Below, piece after piece: positions 1 through 6,025 of a stretch of 6,329 nucleotides of DNA (its first letter is position 1; the number at the start of each line of letters is the position of its first letter). Both the position numbers and the translations under genes were made by a program. The stretch is from Legionella genomosp. 1. Lineage in GTDB: Bacteria; Pseudomonadota; Gammaproteobacteria; Legionellales; Legionellaceae. Where the stretch lies: positions 1-6,329 of the forward strand of contig CAMDMN010000133.1 of NCBI GenBank assembly GCA_945901965.1, given 5' to 3'. Below the pieces are notes generated by a model. That model was given only the letters and a program-made list of their open reading frames with translations, was not told where the DNA came from and made no database searches.

Positions 1-28
1 TTATCTGTATTGATCCTCAATAATCTAC

Positions 29-457
29 GTGGTAGCCTCTACGCATAAATGTTTATTTGGTATAGAAAATGCACTAAAAATATTTTTAGTGATGTTAATT
101 TTCTTTGGAATAACAAATTCTTATTCCGCTATTGATGCTCTAAGTCACCATAGCAGGGCTAACTGTGGTGGATTTAATGAAACAGTAACCTGGTGGTTAG
201 GCCACTCCGTATTATCAAGAGTAGAAAGCAGACATTATCCAGAATGCCTTGTTGGTAAAGACAGAAACATGCATCTTGTGCAAACTCAAAAAGCATCTAG
301 TTGGAGGCATGCGGCTTATCATCCTACAGAGTCCTACGGAGGAACATACTGTGTGGTAGGTACTCATTTTATGTATATTAATGGTGTTGAACATTTAGTT
401 CAATCGGAGTCAGTAACAGATTGCAATATTTATGATGGATGGTGGGATTATAAATGA
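29..457 (+). CDS. Hypothetical exported protein, cysteine-containing (142 aa)
   Basis: I do not recognise this family. The N-terminus has a short polar region, a hydrophobic core (about residues 17-29) and a plausible signal peptidase I site after SYSA (residue 34), so the product is probably exported to the periplasm or beyond. The mature part is small (about 108 residues), rich in Trp, Tyr and His, and has four cysteines (46, 73, 108, 132), enough for two disulfides, which suits an oxidising compartment. The start is uncertain: the frame opens after a TGA at 11-13, the first usable codon is GTG at 29, and no Shine-Dalgarno is visible. The only early in-frame ATG (92) would leave a signal sequence without a basic n-region, so I prefer 29. 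Its stop overlaps the next gene's start (ATGA), showing that it is the first visible gene of a coupled operon; the promoter lies outside the window. Confidence 0.7.
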   Translation: MVASTHKCLFGIENALKIFLVMLIFFGITNSYSAIDALSHHSRANCGGFNETVTWWLGHSVLSRVESRHYPECLVGKDRNMHLVQTQKASSWRHAAYHPTESYGGTYCVVGTHFMYINGVEHLVQSESVTDCNIYDGWWDYK

Positions 458-1215
458 TAAACTTTAAAACATTATCGATGTCTGTTCTATTAAGTTTAAT
501 TACTTTTAATGGCTATACTGATGACGCACCGATTACTGATATTATGCAAAAAATAAACGCTGATATGCGTGAAACCAGAAAAAACGCTGGCTTTAATCCA
601 GATGGAGGAGTGACGGTTACACCATCGTCTGAAATTCATGCTCCTTCTAATGTTAAATCTCAATGGGTAAAAGAGCGTTTAGAACAAAGAAAAAATGGGT
701 ATCTCTCGGTTTATAATGATAGGGCTAAGGAATTACTTCAACTTGGCGACATTTTGCAATTTAAATATAATGCCAGCTTAAAAAACAAAGATAAAAATAG
801 TTCGATTTTTAGAAAAACAAATTCAGAAATAAATATGGGTTATACGTTTACACCAGTTCCTGAACATTATGTTTCAAATGTCTATGGATTTGCAAGTTGT
901 AATACATTTAAAGACGGCTGGACTGGTATTGTTGAGTTTTTCAAATCGGAAGGAGTTGGTAATTGTGCGTTTACTGAAAACAATGTGTCCTTAACTCATC
1001 AAGCCGCAAAAGTTGATGAGAGTATTGTCCGTTATGATATTAATGAAAAAATAACTGTCGTTAGTGTTGAGGGAAATAAAGATTCTGGTTATTTATATAA
1101 AGTTGATTGGTTTGATAAAGATTTTTTCAGAACTCTAGAATGCGCTAGCATGGATTATTCTGTTGATGAGACCAATGCCGTAATAAATTTAGCCACCAAA
1201 ATTGATATGAAATGA
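454..1215 (+). CDS. Hypothetical exported protein (253 aa)
   Basis: Unrecognised protein. Residues 1-22 form a signal-peptide-like segment (lysine at 5, hydrophobic stretch about 8-19), with cleavage probably near the YTDDA region, so export is predicted. The rest is hydrophilic and mixed: a charged, probably helical stretch (about 68-100, with KERLEQRK and DRAKELL) and then a beta-rich C-terminal half (about 130-250). Three cysteines (149, 171, 230) lie only in that half. There is no lipobox and no further membrane helix. The ATG at 454 sits inside the ATGA overlap with the upstream gene and is preceded by a GGTGGG stretch (441-446) that could serve as ribosome binding site. It in turn overlaps the third gene by ATGA. 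The tight coupling suggests that the three products are needed together, perhaps as an exported complex; this is inference. Confidence 0.75.
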   Translation: MINFKTLSMSVLLSLITFNGYTDDAPITDIMQKINADMRETRKNAGFNPDGGVTVTPSSEIHAPSNVKSQWVKERLEQRKNGYLSVYNDRAKELLQLGDILQFKYNASLKNKDKNSSIFRKTNSEINMGYTFTPVPEHYVSNVYGFASCNTFKDGWTGIVEFFKSEGVGNCAFTENNVSLTHQAAKVDESIVRYDINEKITVVSVEGNKDSGYLYKVDWFDKDFFRTLECASMDYSVDETNAVINLATKIDMK

Positions 1216-1709
1216 AAAAAATTCTATTATTATCACTACTATTTATTAGTGAATCTCATGCAATTACTATTTTAAATGAAAGAGCATGGATGTCTGGATC
1301 TGGAAAAGGAAATATTGAAAAAATTCAAACTTTTCAAGAAAAACATTCATCCGGCGTAGATATGACAAAAGCCGGAGTTATTGTACCCAATCAGATTGGA
1401 TATCAAGGTTTAGAAAATAAAATTGGGGCAACACACACATTTTATGCCTATAATGGCGGCATGTTCTCTTACCATACATTTGTTGCAAAATTATGTGACC
1501 ACAAAAATAATTGTTTTAATTATGAGAAAGATATATCGCTAAACTGGGGTGAATATTATGGGGAAACAATATCTTCTTCACTTACAGTTTCTGAAAGTAA
1601 TATAGGTAGATATCCTATTTATGCAGAATCAACAGTAACTGATCAACCATCGTCCCATGATTTTAAAGAAGGGTCATTATTACTTAAACCTTTTCCTTAC
1701 GATGGCTAA
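1212..1709 (+). CDS. Hypothetical exported protein (165 aa)
   Basis: Unrecognised protein with a textbook signal peptide: MKK, hydrophobic core 4-12, and a predicted cut after SESHA (residue 17). The mature protein (about 148 residues) is rich in Gly, Ser, Tyr and Asn, with alternating hydrophobic/polar runs (about 70-145) that suggest a beta-sandwich. One cysteine pair (95 and 101) is close enough for a local disulfide loop. The ATG lies in an ATGA overlap with the preceding stop and no clear Shine-Dalgarno precedes it, so translation probably depends on coupling to the upstream gene. It is the last gene of the overlapping trio; a 65-bp gap follows before the small membrane protein at 1775. 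Nothing catalytic is visible. Confidence 0.75.
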   Translation: MKKILLLSLLFISESHAITILNERAWMSGSGKGNIEKIQTFQEKHSSGVDMTKAGVIVPNQIGYQGLENKIGATHTFYAYNGGMFSYHTFVAKLCDHKNNCFNYEKDISLNWGEYYGETISSSLTVSESNIGRYPIYAESTVTDQPSSHDFKEGSLLLKPFPYDG

Positions 1710-1765
1710 ATTAAACGAATTCATGAACAATATTTTCCAATAACAAATTAATTCATTCGATTGCA

Positions 1766-1769
1766 GGAT
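1766..1769 (+). promoter_or_regulatory. Ribosome binding site of the 71-aa membrane protein
   Basis: AGGA lies about five to six bases before ATG 1775 and supports this small gene as translated. Confidence 0.6.
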
Positions 1770-1774
1770 CAAAT

Positions 1775-1990
1775 ATGGGATTGCCAGATAAAATTAAATG
1801 CATATTATTAGTAATATTTGTTCAATCTTTTTTTGCAGCACTTATTTTCTTTGGTTTTCTTCTCGATCCACTTATCGGGGTATGGGTAGTTAGTTTATAT
1901 TTTTTATTAATAGGTTCTATTTTAATGCATATATTTTTTTCCAACTATATTGATACTACTCATAAGAGAAGAAAATACAGCCGAACCTAA
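1775..1990 (+). CDS. Small two-helix membrane protein (71 aa)
   Basis: Two strongly hydrophobic segments (about residues 8-30 and 34-53) are separated by a short LLDPLIG turn. They are followed by a basic tail (HKRRK), which by the positive-inside rule puts both ends in the cytoplasm. The ATG is preceded by a good ribosome binding site, AGGA at 1766-1769, about six bases upstream. Function is unknown. Two readings are possible: a genuine 71-residue protein, or the front half of a longer protein broken by a frameshift in the T7 run at 1934-1940. With one T fewer the frame would run into the one starting at 1950, giving about 144 residues after intron removal. The basic tail after helix 2 favours the first reading; the apparent coding character of the next frame and its lack of a good start favour the second. 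Confidence 0.6.
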   Translation: MGLPDKIKCILLVIFVQSFFAALIFFGFLLDPLIGVWVVSLYFLLIGSILMHIFFSNYIDTTHKRRKYSRT

Positions 1991-2152
1991 ATGCGAGCCA
2001 TATCAAACCGCCTACAATAATGATATTATTTTCAGAAAAAAATTAATAAATTTTGACTTATTAAGCATGTTTTCTGGAAAAAGTGGTATTGTGTACGTTG
2101 ATGGTACTTTGTTATGCTCATTACCAATAGGGTTAAATATCACGGGTCGTGG
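1950..2152 (+). pseudogene. 5' part of a gene interrupted by the group II intron
   Basis: This open frame begins with a possible TTG at 1950, overlapping the 3' end of the 71-aa gene by 41 bases, and has no evident ribosome binding site. It runs without a stop to the 3' edge of the intron, where intron sequence supplies a TGA (2154-2156). If the minus-strand intron (2153-4067) is removed, the frame continues 19 codons (including the junction codon) to TGA at 4123-4125, giving 86 residues from the TTG. The peptide has KCEPYQTAYNND near its start and an internal VYVDGTLLCSLP stretch; I recognise no family. The intron is antisense to this frame, so host mRNA could not be spliced: the gene is disrupted. 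It may originally have been the C-terminal part of the protein starting at 1775. The frame is short, so chance openness cannot be excluded. Confidence 0.4.
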
Positions 2153-2192
2153 GTGAGTAGAATGGCCAGATCGCTCTGACCAAACCCTCCTC
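2153..2192 (-). ncRNA. Group II intron domain VI with probable branch-point A
   Basis: Just 3' of domain V, GGTCAG pairs with CTGGCC in an upper helix. Below it a shorter stem closes GAG with CTC next to an unpaired adenosine at 2158 (minus strand), the likely lariat branch point. The intron then ends in AC at 2154-2153. The branch A is slightly closer to this end than the usual 7-8 nt, so the exact 3' boundary is uncertain by a few bases. Confidence 0.65.
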
Positions 2193-2193
2193 A

Positions 2194-2226
2194 GAACCGG
2201 ACTTGCAGAACTACCGCATCCGGCTC
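2194..2226 (-). ncRNA. Group II intron domain V (catalytic hairpin)
   Basis: On the minus strand GAGCCGGA and TCCGGTTC pair as the basal helix, carrying the AGC catalytic triad. An unpaired AG bulge follows on the 3' side, then an upper GCGG/CUGC helix. This matches domain V of bacterial group II introns. The apical loop reads UAGUU by my pairing rather than a GNRA tetraloop. It lies 3' of the maturase frame, as expected. Confidence 0.88.
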
Positions 2227-2264
2227 CCGATAAATCAGTGTCCCCACACATGTTCAGTGATACT

Positions 2265-3590
2265 TTAGAACATCGATACAGTCTTCACATTTGTTGGAAA
2301 ACCCATTGCTTTAAGTCCACGTAGTAGCTTTTCCCAAGTTACTCGGCGTTTTCCGCCGCGTCGATTGAGCCACTGCAGGATAATCCACTTGGTTTCTTCA
2401 ATGAAAGCGATTACTCGCTGCCGATTATCAGAAACCGCATGCTAATTCATCCATCCTTTAACAACCCGAATGATCGTTTTGATAACACCCATAGTATCTT
2501 TGGTATTCAGATTATCCCTTAAATACCTTCGCATTCCTTTGAGTTTTGCTGCAAAACGGTCTTTACGACTAGTATATTTCAATCGCCAAAATCCTTTATT
2601 GGCTTTTCCCCAGTAGCAGGTAAAACCAAGAAAGTTGAATGTCGGTATATGTTTGTTTCGTTGGTAGGCATGCAATGCCACTAATCTTCCGGAAGGTATT
2701 ATCTGCGATTTATCAGTGTGTATTTCTAGCCCAGCTTTAGCCAGACGCTTTGGTAAAACTTCATAGAAGCGCCTAGCTTCATCCTGCCTCTCAAATGTGA
2801 ACACCATATCATCTGCAAACCTTACCAGTTTTGCCTTTCCACGCAGATGGGATGATTTGATTGCATCAAACCATTCATCAATAACGTGGTGTAGGTAAAT
2901 ATTGGCAAGAATTGGTGATATCACCGAACCCTGAGGGCATCCACATAGATTCGCTGTATCGCATTTGCCTACACGTATTGGAGCAGTTATTAAGACCTCT
3001 ATCAATCTCAGAAAGCGGTAATCCGATATTTTCTTCCGCAGCAACATCATCAGTACCTTGTGGGGTATTGTATTAAAGTATTTGCGAATATCAATTTCCA
3101 CCACTGCCCCATTGGGGTGTTGGTATGTGGCATGATTTAAAGCTCTTAAAGCATCGTGACAACTCTTGCCAGGGCGATAACCATAGGAGCACTGCAGGAA
3201 CAACGGCTCATATATCTTGCCCAATACCGTACTGACTGCCAGTTGGACCAGCTTGTCTTCTAGACACGATATCGCAAGTGGCCGTGTACTGCCATCCTCT
3301 TTTGGAATCTCCGTTATTCTGGCCGGTTGAGGCTTGTATGTTCCTCTGCGAATCTTCTGAATAAGCCCAGTAACATTCTTATCCAGATTTTCGCCGTAAC
3401 TCGCCTTGGTCACTTTATCGATCCCGACAGCTTTACTCCCGTCTAGCTGTTGGTATTGTACTTTTAGCATATCAGCGTTTATCACATGGCCAATGTTGTT
3501 AAACACTAACTGGCGATTTTCCGCTGATAATTCACCTATGCGCTCGAGTTTTGTTAACCATGATGCTCTGTCTTCGCTGTGTACAGTCAT
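2265..3590 (-). pseudogene. Group II intron reverse transcriptase/maturase, broken by in-frame TAG
   Basis: This is the multifunctional intron-encoded protein that reverse transcribes the intron at its DNA target and helps its RNA fold and splice. From ATG at 3590 the frame encodes 382 residues, then TAG at 2442-2444. The same frame then continues 58 more codons to TAA at 2265-2267, giving 441 positions in all. RT motifs run in order: RT0/1 region GIDKVT to RPLAISC (56-109), SYGYRPG (135-141), EIDIRKYFNTIP with catalytic Asp167, CPQGS (218-222), and FADD (258-261), a variant of the usual YADD with both aspartates kept. FNFLGF (318-323) is motif 7. The thumb/maturase domain follows, and the TAG falls in GWMN-stop-HAVSDNRQR, where a Tyr codon would be expected. 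The post-stop part still reads as conserved maturase sequence, so the nonsense change looks recent. There is no HNH endonuclease domain. The shorter product (2442-3590) may be made but lacks the C-terminal part of domain X. Confidence 0.88.
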
Positions 3591-4067
3591 TGTTTCGCTC
3601 TTACGCTCGATTTATCTGCCAGCCCTTCGCTCCACAGGAATTACCCTGCTTCAACGCTACTATGGCCGACTCCGACTTCCATTAACCCATATTCAAGCAC
3701 CTCGTGCTCATCACACTTGTATGCTCAATACTCCATCCATGAAGAGATTAATGGATCTCCTGGGTTCCACACTCATCTTTACAAACTCGCCGACGCCTTC
3801 GACTCCGGTGTGTGTTGCTTTATGGATTTCGCTAGATTAACCATTTGCAACCGTGGCCTGCTGACCTTCCAACATCATCGGCATCACACAACTAGTCGAT
3901 TTCGGAGCTGTCGCGTTCATCTATCGATTTCGGCTCGAATGTTTCGCTGTCTACGCTTCATCTCCTTTGTTACCGCCGGAAACGCAAGACTCGCTACGTA
4001 GTGGTCTAGCTAACCTTCTACGGTGGGACTTTCACCCACAAGACCAGTGCAGCTTTGCCCAGCGCAC

Positions 4068-4125
4068 TGGAAGAACTGACAAAAAGTGGGATTTCAAAAT
4101 AAACTCAACCATCTGTACAATTTGA
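4068..4125 (+). pseudogene. 3' part of the intron-interrupted gene
   Basis: Directly beyond the intron's 5' end, the frame that starts at 1950 resumes: the junction codon GGT is followed by 18 sense codons and TGA at 4123-4125. The peptide reads GRTDKKWDFKINS and then a short hydrophobic end with one Cys. If the intron ended at 2149 instead, the frame would also stay open, for about 12 codons, so continuity alone does not fix the boundary. Recognition of this fragment rests only on its position and frame. Confidence 0.35.
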
Positions 4126-4490
4126 TAACAAATAATTAAAAATGAACGCGTTAGGGGTCGTGTGGAGAACCCCCGAAAATGGGAGTCCTGAGATACCCAT
4201 TGAAAAATATATATATCTTGCGACCAACAACCAATTAAAATACAATTCATTGAGATTGGAAAATGGTCATTTTGATGTTTTATTGTTGCTCTATTTGGTG
4301 AAACAAACACTTTTGAAGGTTGCTACACACAACCCCATATATTGATGTTTTTCCAGTTTTTAAATAGTCACAATAAGATATGAATTTTATAAAAACAATA
4401 AATACCTTAATTTACATGTAGTTATGGGGAAATTGATAGTCAATAAAAAAATCAATTTATTGGCTGTATCCTAGACTGGCAAATAGTTCT
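4126..4490. other. Non-coding stretch holding the left repeat
   Basis: Apart from the terminal repeat at 4154-4192, I see no supportable gene here. The sequence is very AT-rich, with several A and T tracts and an alternating AT run near 4207-4218. It lies where a resolution (res) site would be expected upstream of a resolvase, but I cannot define paired subsites. A 67-codon plus-strand frame (4142-4345) runs through the repeat without a ribosome binding site and is not credible. Confidence 0.5.
4154..4192 (+). repeat. Left terminal inverted repeat
   Basis: It begins GGGGTCGTGTGGAGAACCCC and ends in CTGAG. Aligned with the reverse complement of 5986-6025 it matches at 32 of 39 positions with one single-base gap. 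Its outer half is itself partly palindromic (GGGGT with ACCCC). The base triplet immediately outside is TTA. Confidence 0.8.
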
Positions 4491-4508
4491 AGGCATGCTC
4501 TGGGAAAT

Positions 4509-4967
4509 TTGGTACCTTCCTGCAAAGAACCCCTTCGAGAAGATGACATATTGGTGATTTGGAAATTGGATCGACTTGGTAGAAATTTGGCTCACTTAAT
4601 CCACCTGGCAACAAAATTGATTGAGAAAAAAGTTGGCTTAATCAGTTTAAACGATCCGATTGATACCTCCACTGCGCAAGGACGGATGGTATTTGGTATT
4701 TTTGCATCCCTTGCAGAATTTGAGCGTGAGTTAATTCGTGAACGCACTCAGGCGGGATTAAAGTCAGCTCGTGCAAGAGGACGAAAGGGTGGGCGGCCTA
4801 AAGGACTTACCCAAGCGGCAATCGAAAAAGCAACAATTGCTGAAGCACTTTATATAAATGGCAGCATCCATGTGCAAAAAATTGCTGAGCAATTGGGGAT
4901 TTCAAAAACGACTTTATATCTATATTTAAGGCATCGTAACGTAGGTATTGGTGTAAAAACACCATGA
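4509..4967 (+). pseudogene. Serine resolvase/invertase, 5'-truncated (Tn3-type TnpR)
   Basis: Resolvases of this family cut and rejoin paired res sites to resolve transposition cointegrates. The fragment (152 residues from a TTG at 4509) shows WKLDRLGRN (18-26), in which Arg22 and Arg25 correspond to the conserved active-site arginines Arg68 and Arg71 of gamma-delta resolvase. The long E-helix follows (EFERELIRERTQAG, about 70-83), then the basic arm ARGRKGGRPKG and a C-terminal helix-turn-helix (about 118-141, IAEQLGISKTTLYLYL). The N-terminal ~45 residues are missing, including the YxRVS motif with the nucleophilic serine. The frame is open upstream to a stop at 4437, but those codons show no such motif. 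Homology begins at LREDD, right beside the repeat-like sequence at 4517-4533. The remnant could bind DNA but should not recombine it. Confidence 0.85.
4517..4533 (-). repeat. Partial third copy of the terminal repeat end
   Basis: On the minus strand this reads GGGGTTCTTTGCAGGAA, matching the outer end of the right repeat at 14 of 17 bases, including the first eight exactly, and in the same orientation as the right end. Similarity stops further in. It lies exactly where recognisable resolvase homology begins (LREDD), so it may mark an older insertion or rearrangement edge. Confidence 0.4.
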
Positions 4968-5187
4968 TCACTATCAGAGCCATGTCAAAAAAGATATTAA
5001 ACCTGTTGCACTTGACCATACTCTGGCGTTTAGTCGTCAGCTCGGTTCAACTAACTTCAGTGCTTATCCAAGAATTATGATGTTTATTGCTGCTAATGAG
5101 CTAAACCAAATGGTAGGTTATATATGCAATTTGCTCCAGCTCTATTACAGCCTCTTTGCGAAATCCACTTTTTTGCAACTATTGTAG
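4957..5187 (+). pseudogene. Coding-like remnant, unidentified
   Basis: Between the resolvase and the protease gene a 76-codon open stretch has no suitable start but a protein-like composition: KDIKPVALDHTLAFSRQLG, then FSAYPRIMMFIAANELNQMVGY and a hydrophobic end before TAG at 5185-5187. It resembles a decayed C-terminal fragment of a larger, possibly membrane protein (a transporter loop followed by a helix is one idea), but I cannot name a family. Its upstream edge is a TAA at 4954-4956 inside the resolvase's last codons, so its parent gene must have been cut there. Confidence 0.3.
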
Positions 5188-5200
5188 GATATTTAGTTAT

Positions 5201-5205
5201 GGGAG
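5201..5205 (+). promoter_or_regulatory. Ribosome binding site of the CPBP gene
   Basis: GGGAG sits seven bases before ATG 5213 and decides that start over the TTG at 5156, which has no such site. Confidence 0.7.
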
Positions 5206-5212
5206 ATTTACA

Positions 5213-5980
5213 ATGAAAAATTTCACAGCAATGCCTAAGATGCGCTTAGGGTTTACAATGTGGCTGATCGGTATGGTAGGCGTTTTATCACTGTTATTTA
5301 TACTGCCAGCACTGTTGCGTAATCAGCCAATCTCACTCCCAATATGGGTCGTATATTTAATACAATTAGTACAAAGTGGAATAATTTTAGCAGTTGCAGT
5401 CTGGGTAGGGGTGGCCTTTGCTCATAAAGTTAATTTATTTTCACCTTGTATTGAGGCTCTTGTAACAAAAAAATCATTCTTTGAAAAACTACATCCTCAA
5501 CTAGGTCCAGCGTGTCTTGGGGGATTTATAGTTGGAGTACTTCTTATTGGAATGAGCTTTGTAACCCCTCACGAATTATTATCTGTCGTAACAAAAGATA
5601 TAAACCCTATACTTAAAATCTTTACTGAAGTCCTTTATGGAGGAGTCACAGAAGAAATACTTTTACGTTGGGGAGTAATGACTTTAATACTTTGGTTATT
5701 ATGGCGATTGATTCAAGCCAATGAAAATATTCCTTCTTCCAACTTGGTGTGGATTGCAATTATAGCTAGCTCTTTATTATTTTCTTTAGCTCATCTACCC
5801 GCAGCATATATTTTGGCAGGCCATTTAACATTTAGTATATTTGCTTATGTTGTAGTTGGTAATACTGTAGCAGGAATTATGTTTGGTTTTTTATATCAAC
5901 GATTTGGGTTAGAGTCAGCAATGATTGCTCACGCCCTGGCTCATCTTGTTGCAGATGCAATAATCTTAGTATTACATTAG
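5213..5980 (+). CDS. CPBP family intramembrane glutamic endopeptidase (255 aa)
   Basis: Polytopic membrane protein of the CPBP family (Abi/CAAX-protease and bacteriocin-processing; PF02517 type), intramembrane proteases that cut peptides or prenylated-type substrates. In bacteria they are linked to bacteriocin self-immunity, phage abortive infection or processing of secreted peptides. All three signature motifs are present and in order: EEILLR (Glu147, Glu148, Arg152), FSLAH (Phe190 to His194), and the last-helix HALAHLVAD (His240, His244, Asp248). Hydrophobic segments suggest about seven or eight helices (13-35, 44-70, 99-117, 153-168, 178-193, 197-226 possibly two, 238-254). ATG at 5213 is chosen because GGGAG (5201-5205) lies seven bases upstream; a TTG at 5156 would add 19 residues without a ribosome binding site. 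It is intact and is the only apparently functional gene in the repeat-bounded element, with its stop six bases from the right repeat. No bacteriocin or partner gene is visible, so its substrate is unknown. Confidence 0.9.
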   Translation: MKNFTAMPKMRLGFTMWLIGMVGVLSLLFILPALLRNQPISLPIWVVYLIQLVQSGIILAVAVWVGVAFAHKVNLFSPCIEALVTKKSFFEKLHPQLGPACLGGFIVGVLLIGMSFVTPHELLSVVTKDINPILKIFTEVLYGGVTEEILLRWGVMTLILWLLWRLIQANENIPSSNLVWIAIIASSLLFSLAHLPAAYILAGHLTFSIFAYVVVGNTVAGIMFGFLYQRFGLESAMIAHALAHLVADAIILVLH

Positions 5981-5985
5981 CTTCA

Positions 5986-6025
5986 CTCAGAACAACCACT
6001 TTTGGGGGTTCTTCCACAGAACCCC
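5986..6025 (-). repeat. Right terminal inverted repeat
   Basis: On the minus strand it begins GGGGTTCTGTGGAAGAACCC and ends CTGAG, pairing with the left repeat at 4154-4192. The outer 21 bases form a perfect 8-bp hairpin (GGGGTTCT with AGAACCCC, 5-nt loop). TTA follows on the plus strand, then remnant recombinase sequence. The CPBP stop codon lies just inside. Confidence 0.8.

Larger units (their letters stand above)
2153..4067 (-). mobile_element. Group II intron (retroelement) with RT/maturase ORF
   Basis: Read on the minus strand, the element starts with the group II 5' signature GTGCGC (4067-4062). A domain I-type GTGAAAGTCCCACC segment follows about 30 nt later. An RT ORF occupies the domain IV position, and near the 3' end lie a clear domain V (2194-2226) and a domain VI-like hairpin. 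The 3' boundary is placed at AC (2154-2153) after the bulged A; AC at 2150-2149 is an alternative. The 5' exon ends TTCTTCCA, and the intron contains TGGAAGG (minus strand, plus positions 3865-3871), which could pair with it as EBS1-IBS1 over about seven bases; a second TGGAAG lies at 3676-3681. Length is about 1.9 kb, usual for an ORF-bearing bacterial intron. I do not assign a structural class. Confidence 0.9.
4154..6025. mobile_element. Transposase-less Tn3-like element carrying a CPBP protease gene
   Basis: The segment is bounded by imperfect inverted repeats of about 39 bp that start with GGGG at the outer edge, contain an internal AAA tract, and end in GAG. This resembles the ~38-bp ends of Tn3-family transposons. 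Inside are a truncated Tn3-type resolvase, a decayed coding stretch and an intact CPBP protease gene whose stop lies six bases from the right repeat. No transposase or fragment of one is visible, so movement would need a transposase in trans, as known for Tn3-derived miniature elements and mobile insertion cassettes. Both outer edges are flanked by TTA in the same orientation; the 5-bp duplication typical of Tn3 is not present (CGTTA against TTAAG). The family assignment is tentative. Confidence 0.65.

Noticed and set aside
2012..2251. 79-codon minus-strand open frame
   Set aside because: It is made of intron domains V and VI running into the 3' exon; structured RNA explains the sequence.
3406..4001. 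Two overlapping plus-strand open frames opposite the 5' part of the intron
   Set aside because: They lie antisense to the intron's RNA domains and the start of the RT frame, and show low-complexity Ser/Thr/Pro/His composition with no motif or ribosome binding site.
4032..4310. 92-codon minus-strand open frame
   Set aside because: It spans the intron 5' end, the exon and the terminal repeat, so it crosses unrelated units and cannot be a real gene.
4142..4345. 67-codon plus-strand open frame with an ATG
   Set aside because: It runs through the left terminal repeat, has no ribosome binding site and no recognisable protein pattern.
6005..6025. Hairpin after the CPBP stop as an intrinsic terminator
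   Set aside because: The stem is strong, but no T-run follows on either strand, and the hairpin is part of the terminal repeat.
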